A DNA stretch of 64,000 bases from Bromus sterilis (Eukaryota > Streptophyta > Magnoliopsida > Poales > Poaceae), in the NCBI GenBank assembly GCA_950022295.1, contig OX465596.1, positions 127,266,501 through 127,330,500 of the forward strand, written 5' to 3'. Below, piece by piece: positions 56,093 through 64,000 of this stretch. Every line of letters begins with the position of its first letter. Positions within the stretch are counted from its first letter, which is position 1. A program made the position numbers and the translations under genes. The notes under the pieces were generated by a model that did not search any database, was not told the origin of the DNA, and saw only the letters and a list, made by a program, of their open reading frames with translations.

Positions 56093-59000
56093 TGTCACAA
56101 CCCCAATTTAGGCAAGTGCTAGGGTCTGAGTTCCCTTTGCATCATGTGAAAAATTCAAAAAAGAAAATCAAAAATGGGGAATAGAAAAGCCCTGAGAAAT
56201 TAAATCAAATGGCCAGATAAAAATCTTTTTCCAAAAATCTTTTGAATGTTTGGAAAATTCCTATAAATGGTACTGATCATTTTAAAAATGGTTTGGGAGC
56301 AATCCCATGCTCATGGAATTTTCTAATATTCAAACAGTGGCTTTGGAAATTAAATAAAACCATATTTGATTTGAAGTTCAAATTATTTGAATTTTAAAAA
56401 TGCTCAAATTTTATAAGTGGCTAGCTCTCTATTTTATGAGGCCATATAAAAAATTGTGGCATTTTCTAGCTATTTTATTAGCTAGGTCAAACATATTGCA
56501 GAAATAATAAAAAGAAAAGAAAGCAGAGAGCTTACCTGGCGCCACAGGCGAGGCCACCTCGCCTTGGCCACGGCCCAGCCCACCGAGCCGCTGTCGTCTT
56601 CCTCCCCGCCCCTCCAAGCACCTCGCTGGAGAGGCAGAGCACGGACACGGCGCCACGACGACGCCGAGCCGCTTCTAGGCCTCCCCCTCCCTCTCTCTTG
56701 CGTCTCGCGTCGCCACAACCCCCCCCCCCCCCCCCCCGCACCCCCGGCCTCGCTCTGAACCCCTCCCCCTCTCTCTCCGGCGGGTCCCTGTGAAGAACCC
56801 GAGCACCCCGCAGAGCGCCGCCGCCGCCCAGTCGTGGCCAACGGCCTCCTCTCGCCGAGATGACGTGTCCAGGAGCACCGGAATCATCGACTTCGTCTTC
56901 CCGCGCACCCAATCGAGTCTTGAAGCTCTGGAGCCGACGCCTTCGTCGCTGAGTCGCCGCCGGCCGCAGAGGAGATCGAGCTCCAATTCGCCGCAGTCAA
57001 GCCCCCTCCAGCTCCGTCGTCTTCACCAATCGCTTCGAGGTGAGGCCCTCTTCAAAACCCCTCAACCCCGTGTTTAATTTTGGCCCCATCCGTCGACCGC
57101 CATGGGAGCCGAGCTCCGTCACCGCCGTGGTTGACCATGCGCTCGCCCCATGCGTCCTCCGTCCACCCCCGGTTGTCCATCGTGCTCCTGGTCTCTCCAG
57201 GAGTACGAAGAGCTAACTCCCGCGTATTTTTGCGCGTTGTGTCTTTGCGCCGCCCACGCCCGTGGCTCCGACGCCGCCAAACTCGTCGCCATCCAAGCTC
57301 CGGCGCCTCCCGGTTACCCTCTCCAGCACCTGTCGACGCGCGCGGGAACGAGCTGTCTTCTGGAGCTCTTGGCACCTCGTTTGATGGCCGGGGACGCCTT
57401 CCCCGTGCAGCGCCGCCGTGCCCGTGGCCACCGGCGGCTAGCCGCCGGCGAGGCACGTTAATTAGGGGTTAACCCCCCCTGTTAGTTGACCCCAGGTCAA
57501 TGATAGGTGGGGCCCCAGCCCTAATCCTTCTCTGTTAGTTTAAACTAACAGGGATTAAACCCCTCTCCCACTGACATGGGGGACCCAGCCGTCAGACCCC
57601 CCCCCCACGTCATGCTGATGTCATCATGACGCCATAAGTGAATTTCCAGTTAAATAATAAATCAGAGAAATTCCAGAACATGCAATAAACTTTGGAAATT
57701 CATAATTAATTCATCCTAACTCCAAATTTAGCAAATAATATGTCTAAAATTATCAGAAAAATACAAGGATTATGAATATGCAATTTGTTTTCATGTTTGA
57801 CCATTTTAAAATGGGTAAAAGTAGCAAACATGCATATGGATCGTTTTCAAATTCAAATTTGGAGTGTTTTTGCAAATGATTTTGCAACACCCTTAAATCC
57901 AATGGTTTCATCCACACATCAGAAGCTTTACTTCAACTATACCACATCACTTCATGATCAAACTTTTCAAATGAACTTTCATGCATTCAAATGCATTTGA
58001 AATTCATCGATAAATCAAATGGAGTTTGAATTTGCATTACAAATGCAATATACTCCTTTTAAATGGAATGCTCAACACATCAGTACCTTGAACATCACCA
58101 TTACAATCTTATTCATGTGATTGTGCATTGTACATTATGTTGATCCTATGATTGTCATGTTGCTGATAGAAGTGGAGCCGGAATCCGAGATCACCCCCTT
58201 CGTTGAAGACCTCGTGACTGAACCTCGTCAGCAAGGCAAGCAAAACCCCATTGATCATGTCGATAAAATCCCACTTCCCTCTCATGTCTCGCTTATGCAT
58301 TGTTTAGGATGATCACCATGATAACGTTTCTATCGCATAGTTGAACCCATGTCCTTTGCATGACCTATCATCTTGTCACAGTAGTAAGAAAACCACAATC
58401 CTAGCAGATGTAGGAGTTGATTGATATCATGTGACCCCTGCAACTGTTACTACTTATTGCATGCTTAGTGGTACAATGAGGTTGCTTATGATGTGAGTCG
58501 GGATGATGATAAACATGGTGTTGATGAAAGTGAAATGGTTGGTGAATCCATCCTAATACAAGGTGAACAATGAGAGGTTGTGTAGGAGTACACGGTGGGT
58601 TGTCTCGTTGAACACCGCCCTAGTACGAGTTCTTGTGTGGTGATCCAAGATGAAGAGTACAACCACACATTGGGCTCACTGACCCCTCTCGGCTTACTAA
58701 ATCATCCCCTTCGATGTCCAGATGTCGCAGTAGTTCGGATTTCTGTAAGTATTGTGGCCTGGTAGCCAAGTGAGAGAACAGCTCATCTGAGACCGGCTTT
58801 CGCACCACGCACACATCGTCTGGGTCCACTTCGGTAAACCGGCCGGGTTCACGATAGTGGCAGACAACCCAGGTAGGCGGCTTTCTTGGACTAGATCGGC
58901 TATGAGGTAACGGTTGTGGTGGCATCCTCGCTGTCATCTCTTGAACAGTGACACGCAAAAGGCGGTAACTAATGGCACGTGTGTGTAGCGGTACACCCCT

Positions 59001-60175
59001 GCAGGGTTAACAAAATTATTCGAATAGCCGCGTCCGCGGTTATGGACTGCTTGGAAAGCTTAGCTTGATTATTAGACAACTTGAACTGGATACTTCTAAA
59101 ATACACCAAGATAAGCGTGAGTGCTATGGTGTGCTTCTCGTGGGGAAGTCGAGGAAGTAACCATAGTGGAGTAATTGGTTGAAGAGATGTAGTGGACTCG
59201 TGTACGCTTCTTACCTCAAGTCTGGTACTCGTAGTTCAAGATTAGCCAAGTCAAAGCTGGCACTTCTGCAAGTGAAACCCCACCTCCCTTTACCTTGATA
59301 CATGTGCATGAGTAGTATAGCTCCTATGTAAGTCTTGCTGAGTACGATTTTGTACTCACGTTTGCTTAATCTATGTTTTAGATGAACCCACCGACCCCGA
59401 TGGTGACTTCTACCCAAAGCTCGAAGAATGAAGACTCAGACCAAGACCAAGCTAGTGTAGTCCCAGCCAGACGACTGGTTCCCTCGTGGAGGGCTTGTTT
59501 TTAGATAAGGCTTGTCTAAGCCATTTGTTAAACTTGTCTGTACTCAGACCTACTTTGCTTCCGCTTGTCTGTTGTAATGTTGGATCAAATGCTTGTGATC
59601 TCTGTGTGCACTCTGTAAGAGTTATTAATAAAGATATATACTTTGTAGAGAATTGCAATGATACCTGCTGTTCATACAAGGCATGTGTGCTGCGTGTATG
59701 TTTATAACATGCATGTCTTAGTATGGGTTTTCGAGACCTTAGTTGTGATCTGGCTGGCGGTCTTTTATACACCAAGTGGCCCTTAGATGTGCGCAGCTTG
59801 GGGCATCGCGATGCGATTGTACGAGACTCTGTCTCGTGCACACTTTGATGTATGATCGAGCCCGCCCTAGACCCCGACTAAGTGATCGGGCTGGAGTAAG
59901 TCTATGTAAGGGTTATAATACAATCGATAGTATGGTTGAGGCGACTTGTCTATGAGTATGGGAGTTCACCACCCATATCATTTAGACTTGTGTGCGGACG
60001 ATGAGGACCCATTTCAGTTGATCATCCGGCCTGGAAGGGATGCCCCTCACGTTCGATGCTTTCCGAGAATGTTCTGTGCTTGGCCTTGTCTGTTTAGACA
60101 AGTGGGTACGGTTCTCGGCTCTCCATATGATTGTGTTGTAGCGAGGCTTGCATACGCTAACCCCGGGTCCCGACA
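56093..60175 (+). mobile_element. Solo long LTR of a third family (4083 bp)
   Basis: It starts TGTCACAACCCC and ends CGGGTCCCGACA (TGTC/GACA inverted repeat), flanked by ATTTG at 56088-56092 and 60176-60180. Most of the sequence differs from copies A-E, but the layout is parallel: GC-rich region (56530-57460), donor-like GAG|GTGAGG at 57040, exon-like frame ending at 58235, palindrome module at 58990-59045, hairpin and acceptor before 59382, and a short acidic final exon. There is a cytosine run of about 20 near 56718. No retroviral coding sequence is present. Confidence 0.92.
58169..59431 (+). CDS. Putative LTR gene 3' exons, third family
   Basis: A frame through 58169-58235 encodes EVEPESEITPFVEDLV and ends phase 1 at CAAG|GCAAGC. 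After 1146 bp the acceptor ATGTTTTAG precedes a 50-nt exon (59382-59431) encoding PDGDFYPKLEE and TGA. Joined in phase 1, as in the other families, the frame is open. The 5' border of the first piece is uncertain because the AG before it (TGATAG) would not keep phase 0. An upstream donor at 57040 may belong to a first exon. The C-terminus is strongly acidic and has no known domain. Confidence 0.36.
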
Positions 60176-60180
60176 ATTTG

Positions 60181-60295
60181 TCACTAGCACAATTCACCAA
60201 GGCTCGACCAGTCGACTCCTTGGGCCCTTTCAGCTTAGCAATCCCTCCAAACAGATATTTTCATGGCTCAAAACTGCCAGGCACTCGGGGGCTAC
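60181..60295 (+). other. 3' untranslated end and polypurine tract of the second Tat-like element
   Basis: A short non-coding stretch ends in CACTCGGGGGCTAC immediately before the LTR start TGACG at 60296; the G-rich block is the likely polypurine tract. Confidence 0.8.
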
Positions 60296-60744
60296 TGACG
60301 AGGGGGTGACCCCACGACTCCTACGTGTGAGACTACCTGGTGCGTGTGAAGACAGAAGGCCCGCTGGGAAGATACGACAAGCCCGCGATTGGCCTAACCA
60401 AGCACCGACGTAGGAGTTCGCGACTAACATGGAAGGTGCAACTTGGCGTACAAGGCAAGACTAGAAATAGGAAACTACCTCTGCAACCTAGCACGGACTC
60501 CCCGAGACCTAGCCTAGCATATAAAGGCTGGGAGGGGAGACGTCCAAGACAACTCAATACGCATCCACTCATCCTAGCCTTGCGAGAACTCACCATGGCC
60601 TCCACTGTAATCGCCCCCTCACGCAATAATATCGAGCAGGAAGTTATTCTCCTGTTAGCCGACGAGTATCGTCCAACCTGTGTCTATCTCTATGACTAAC
60701 CCAGGGTCCTTGACCATGGAATTCGTCGGGGTTGATCCCCGTCA
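60296..60744 (+). repeat. 3' LTR of the second Tat-like element (449 bp)
   Basis: It starts TGACGAGGGGG and ends CCCCGTCA (TGACG/CGTCA inverted repeat) and has a TATA-like TATAAAG at 60520-60526. Athila protease coding resumes right after it. Confidence 0.9.
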
Positions 60745-60862
60745 AGGGATTATAAAATACCAATTCCCTCTCAATAAAGGGATGGAACACTTCCCTAGGA
60801 AAAAGATTAAGTTGCCTTTTGAGTCCGTCACACGGGCTAGTTATTTTCTTGAAAATACTTGA
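60745..60862 (+). pseudogene. C-terminal end of the Athila-like protease region
   Basis: The frame resumes after the nested element with GIIKYQFPLNKGM and KIKLPFES and stops at 60860-60862. It connects in sense to 47617, showing that the Tat-like element inserted into this gene. A few codons at the left side of the join are missing. Confidence 0.78.
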
Positions 60863-62224
60863 TCTATTTGCATTAACCCTAGCTAATGGCTTTAAAGAAG
60901 CGCTTTCGGGAGGCAGCCCGCAACGAATTTAGGTCTTCCTTTTTGTTTTTCTTCTGTTTTTAGTGGTCTTGATGATTGTTACTACTGTAGCAACATCATT
61001 GTATCTTTATTTTGCAAGCTTTGTGCCATTTATAGTCTCATATGACAAGGGAAGTGAAAATTGTGACATGCTGTCCAGAAAACATATTCTGTCCTCGTGA
61101 CTAGAAAAATCACAGAAAAATCCCAGTTCATCTTTTTGAGCTGAAATTTTTACACAGCATGCTCTATACAATTACGAAACTTTCGTATGTTCTGATTTTT
61201 TTTATTTGAGTCGCATAAGTATCCCTAAAAAATTCTTTACTACCTGCTGGTCTGTTTTTCACAGATTCTGTCATGTTTTGCCTTTTCTTCATTTTGCAAA
61301 CCTTAAGCTTGCTTTTTCTTTGCAAAAACTTTTTGGAAATCTTGAGAAACAGTAGCTCTTCAAGAATATCTTTATTTCCAGTAGAGAAAAAATTATTTTA
61401 TTATGGGTACTAACCTCGCTAATAAGATTATGATGAGTTATGTATGAAGGGAGTTTTCAAGTGTGCGAGGGAAGATGATGAAAGAAGATTCAGGAGTGTC
61501 AAGCGCTCAAGCTTGGGGATGCCCCCATGCATCCCCAAGAAATATTCAAGGAGACTCAAGCGTCTAAGCTTGGGGATGCCCCCGTGCATCCCCTTCTCCA
61601 TCAACAATTATCAGTTCGTCTCTTGTTTCACTATATTTTTATCACTTCATGCGTTATGTGCTATGCTTGGAGTGTCTCGCTCTTAGGTTTTATTTTCAGT
61701 TTTATTTAGATTTTCTTGCTTTTCATAACAAGTTAGAACCCAGCTTTCTTTGTGTGGGAGAGAAACACGCTCCACTTCCAAAATCTAGAACACAACATAG
61801 GATTTTTCATGCTTATCTTTGTTGTGTGTGTTCTTTATCTTTTTCATAGCTACTGTCATGTTTAGCTCTTAGTTTTCATGCTTATCTTTTTAAAGAGCTT
61901 TTTTTTAGTTTGTTGTTGGAACTCTCTTGAGTTTTCATGTTTATCTAGTTTAGAGAGTTTGCCTGTTGCACTGAGTTTTGTGTCTTGACTTGAAGTAGGT
62001 AATTGAGGTTGCTATTTATTTGTAGTAGTAACTTGCAATAGTTTTGAGGTATTGTTTTGAGTAATGTTTGGACTTTTGGTGTCAACAGATTTAGCCTATT
62101 AGTGATAGATGTCGTATTTTGGGCAATCTGTGTTTATTTTCAAAACTTACAAAATTAGTTGAGAACTTTAGCTACTAGATGGATCACTACTCTTCTGAGA
62201 GGTCGAATATTAGAGTACACTCAC
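60863..62224 (+). other. 3' non-coding region of the Athila-like element
   Basis: AT-rich sequence without RT or integrase. Two near-identical AAGCTTGGGGATGCCCCC blocks (about 61509 and 61567), the second followed by GTGCATCCCC, resemble the purine tract next to the inverted Athila LTR. No LTR follows before the Copia insertion. Only short frames are present. Confidence 0.75.
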
Positions 62225-62640
62225 TGTAAGTGCATCAAGTGCCCACCCCTTGAGGTTTTGGAGTTTCATGACAAAACGGTTAAGGGACTGATGTGTTTGT
62301 GAGTATACATAGGAGAACAGTCCCTGATGAGGTGTTTAACCACCAATGTTGACCCCCCAAAATGTTGAGGAACATTGGAGAAATCGGTGTGTTTCCTGAA
62401 GAATGAAGTTGCGCGAAATCCTGAGGAAGTAGGATCCTGAAGCGTTCGGTTGAAGCTGAAGCTGAAGACGATCCTGAGGACGATCGCGCTGAAGATGAAG
62501 TTGAAGCGTAGTCTTCGCTAAGACTTTTATACTTCTTGAGTCATAGGAAATCACCGCACTGTTGGAGGGGTTGAGGAAAATGAGTTCTGTATTTCTGAGG
62601 AAGTGCTCAATTAGGAATCCTGAAGAAAAACCCTGAGGAA

Positions 62641-62855
62641 ATCTCCTGCAGTAGAAGTTCAGTTCCTCGGGTGTCTGAGACCTTGTTCTTCAGGACACTG
62701 AGGAATCTGTCTTCGGTTGAGGAGTCTGGATACTGCGAGTGCAGTTCTCCTGAAGAGAGAGTCATCTCCTGCAGTAGAAGTTCAGTCCTCGTGTGTCTGA
62801 GACGTTGTTCTTCAGGACACTGAGGTAACTAACTTCGGTTGAGGAGTCTGGAGAG
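62641..62855 (+). repeat. Tandem duplication upstream of the Copia TATA box
   Basis: Two units begin ATCTCCTGCAGTAGAAGTTC at 62641 and 62764. The first is 123 bp; the second is shorter and lacks the end of the unit. The position, 130-350 bp before the TATA box, is where LTR enhancer repeats usually lie. Confidence 0.8.
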
Positions 62856-62987
62856 AGAATACTTTGACCGTGCCACGTGTTGCGTGGTGAGAGTCTAGAA
62901 CTTGTCTAGCAACGGTCATTTCTGAGGGCATGAGAGTAATTGCATGCATGGGCATTTATGTCCTTTCACCTCGGGTTGCTCCGCGGC

Positions 62988-62995
62988 TATAAATA
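62988..62995 (+). promoter_or_regulatory. TATA box of the Copia LTR
   Basis: TATAAATA sits in a GC-rich setting (CGCGGCTATAAATAGCC) about 750 bp before the LTR end. Confidence 0.78.
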
Positions 62996-63746
62996 GCCAC
63001 CCCCAGCCCCATTTGTGGGTTGGCTGCTCCGAGAGAAAAACTGACACTTGTCATTTGAGAGCAACCCACCTCTGTGGAAACTGAAGAACCTATGTAAGGA
63101 AAACCACCAGCCTGAGTAGTTGAGCATTTCTGAGGAAGTCGGTTCGAGTGATCCGAAGCTTTTTACTCTTGAAGATTGTGATCTTCCAGCCGGTGTAGAA
63201 GTCTTCAGTCTGAGGAAGTCAAGATGCAATTGTGACTTCCCGGAGTGACTGAGTCTGTGAAGGTTTCGGGAGTCTACCTTGAAGACTCACCTGAGTTATT
63301 GGACGGAGTCTGAGGACTTTAGTTCAAGGAGAACAAGGTGAAGACTATGTCTTCTGAGTTGAATCTCAGCCTCTCCAACTAGACGTAGAGTTGTCACAGC
63401 AACTTGAACTGGTCTACCAAATCAATGTCTTCAATATCTGGTGCTATCTCTTCAACCTCTTAAGCTTCAGTATTTTCTATGTTGACTTCTTATGCTTCAG
63501 CTCTTCCTCTGCTCTTTGTCTTCATACTAAGCATCTGAAGCACTTCTTCTTATCTGAATTGATTTATTTCTGTTGCATTATGATGAGCTTCCCTAATGAT
63601 TACATTCTGTGAAGTTTTATTTCTTCATCATTTTGGTTACTTCTTCAGCTTCATGATTGCTTCAGTCCTGAAGAAAACCAAAATCTGGTAGTAAAATTGA
63701 AAATCTCCCATTCACCCCCCTCTGGTCGATATATTGCACTTTCAAT

Positions 63747-63762
63747 TGGTATCAGAGCAAGG
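63747..63762 (+). other. Primer-binding site of the Copia element
   Basis: TGGTATCAGAGCAAGG starts two bases after the LTR end and matches plant initiator tRNA-Met over twelve bases. Confidence 0.93.
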
Positions 63763-63810
63763 TACTCCCTTGTTCTGTGTGATTCGGTTTAACCACCTGG
63801 AGTTTTAGTT

Positions 63811-64000
63811 ATGTCGACCTCAGGTACAATGAGTGTTGCCTCAAACTGCCCTATCTTCGACGGGACAGACTATCCATACTGGAAGAACAAGATGAGGATG
63901 CATCTTGAAGCCATTGACAAGGATCTGTGGGATATTGTTGATCAAGGCATTCCTGAAGCAAATTTGATGACTGCTCCTGAAGTTGTCAAGGAGAACTGGC
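63811..64000 (+). CDS. Copia gag, N-terminal part (partial)
   Basis: The ATG at 63811 is 48 bases after the primer site, the usual spacing. The 63 visible codons are open and encode a Copia-type gag start with FDGTDYPYWKNKM and LEAIDKDLWDIV blocks, which belong to the capsid-like domain found in such polyproteins. No defect is seen in the part present; the rest lies outside the window. Confidence 0.88.
   Translation, partial: MSTSGTMSVASNCPIFDGTDYPYWKNKMRMHLEAIDKDLWDIVDQGIPEANLMTAPEVVKENW

Larger units (their letters stand above)
47618..60744 (+). mobile_element. Second Tat-like Gypsy element, internally deleted, with nested insertions
   Basis: A 93-bp remnant of the 5' LTR (47618-47710) and a full 449-bp 3' LTR (60296-60744) bracket the element; both end CCCCGTCA. 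It keeps a primer site, part of gag, protease, a shortened RT and the integrase N-terminus, but lacks the capsid core, RNase H and most of integrase. An inverted Athila LTR (50442-52466), a 5'-truncated long LTR (52467-56081) and a solo LTR (56093-60175) interrupt it. Host-element sequence shows only as 56082-56092 and 60181-60295 between them. The flank after 60744 is the protease gene it entered; the left duplication is lost with the 5' LTR. Confidence 0.87.
37491..62224 (+). mobile_element. Athila-like Gypsy element, gag and protease only, with nested insertions
   Basis: The order is 5' LTR (37491-45565, holding a solo LTR), TGGCGCC-type primer site (45577-45594), gag, protease broken at 47617 by a Tat-like element, protease end at 60745-60862, and a long 3' non-coding region up to the Copia insertion at 62225. 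No RT, RNase H or integrase lies between the protease end and the 3' region, so this is a non-autonomous, Sabrina-type derivative (name by resemblance). The element sits in the chromovirus 5' LTR after GCCGT. Its 3' LTR is outside the window. Confidence 0.88.
62225..63744 (+). repeat. 5' LTR of the Copia element (1520 bp)
   Basis: It starts TGTAAGTGCA and ends TGCACTTTCA, a 10-bp terminal inverted repeat with one mismatch. A TATA box TATAAATA lies at 62988-62995. A direct duplication of about 123 bp period (units from 62641 and 62764) sits upstream of it, and CTGAGGAA/CTGAAGA motifs recur throughout. Confidence 0.9.
62225..64000 (+). mobile_element. Ty1/Copia element, 5' part (runs off the right edge)
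   Basis: LTR, primer site and gag start appear in order. The LTR start TGTAAGTGCA suggests a Maximus-type Triticeae Copia family from memory. It inserted into the 3' region of the Athila-like element. The left flank is CTCAC; its partner is outside the window. Confidence 0.9.

Noticed and set aside
56700..56745. Long cytosine runs (also near 51757 and 57600) as functional elements
   Set aside because: Simple homopolymers in GC-rich LTR parts; their length is prone to replication and sequencing error.
60333..60626. Minus-strand frame within the 449-bp Tat-like LTR
   Set aside because: It is antisense to the LTR and lacks any recognisable domain; GC-rich LTR sequence explains it.

Overview
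The window is plant repeat DNA with no convincing host gene. It consists of LTR retrotransposons and one LINE inserted into one another. Long LTRs of about 4.1-4.3 kb sit beside a BARE/Angela-type solo LTR, Athila-type LTRs beginning TGATACGTCC, a chromodomain Gypsy and a Tat-type Gypsy. This mix points to a large grass genome, most likely Triticeae (wheat, Aegilops, barley). Family names come from remembered hallmarks and were not searched.

Layout, left to right. (1) 1-8174, minus strand: a Tat-like Gypsy element whose 3' end lies left of the window, inserted into (2) a LINE (8175 to about 18488, minus). The LINE ORF1 is also split by a complete 4335-bp solo LTR (11005-15339, duplication CTTGG). 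(3) The LINE lies in the 3' LTR of a non-coding, LARD-like element (about 18489-23276, minus). (4) That element's 5' LTR is interrupted by a chromodomain Gypsy (23277-37490 and beyond, minus). It has a complete 3' LTR (23277-27444), a degenerate gag-pol (27480-31808), a solo Athila LTR in its leader (32283-33932, duplication AGAAC) and a 5' LTR starting at 34138. (5) That 5' LTR is cut at 37490 by an Athila-like gag/protease-only element (37491-62224). Its own 5' LTR carries a second long solo LTR (38608-45004, duplication TAGAT), which in turn carries a Copia solo LTR (42749-44878, duplication ATATC). (6) The Athila protease is interrupted by a second, internally deleted Tat-like element (47618-60744). 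That element contains a minus-strand Athila LTR plus internal piece (50442-52466), a 5'-truncated long LTR (52467-56081) and a third-family solo LTR (56093-60175, duplication ATTTG). (7) From 62225 a Copia element begins: LTR, initiator-Met primer site and start of gag. The deepest chain is five insertions.

The coding remnants are gag, protease, RT, RNase H, integrase, chromodomain and LINE ORF1/ORF2. Nearly all carry stops, frameshifts or changed catalytic residues, so they are fossils. The partial Copia gag at the right edge is open as far as it is visible.

The most unusual signal is in the long LTRs. Six copies from three diverged families share the same 3' layout: a short exon ending in phase 1, an intron of 1.1-1.3 kb whose donor reads AG|GCAAG in five of the six copies, and a short final exon that in every family is acidic just before its stop. 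In some copies an upstream GC-rich exon joins in phase. The same intron contains a strongly conserved pair of palindromes. I read this as a possible small spliced gene carried inside LTRs. It is a hypothesis from reading frames and splice-site motifs only.
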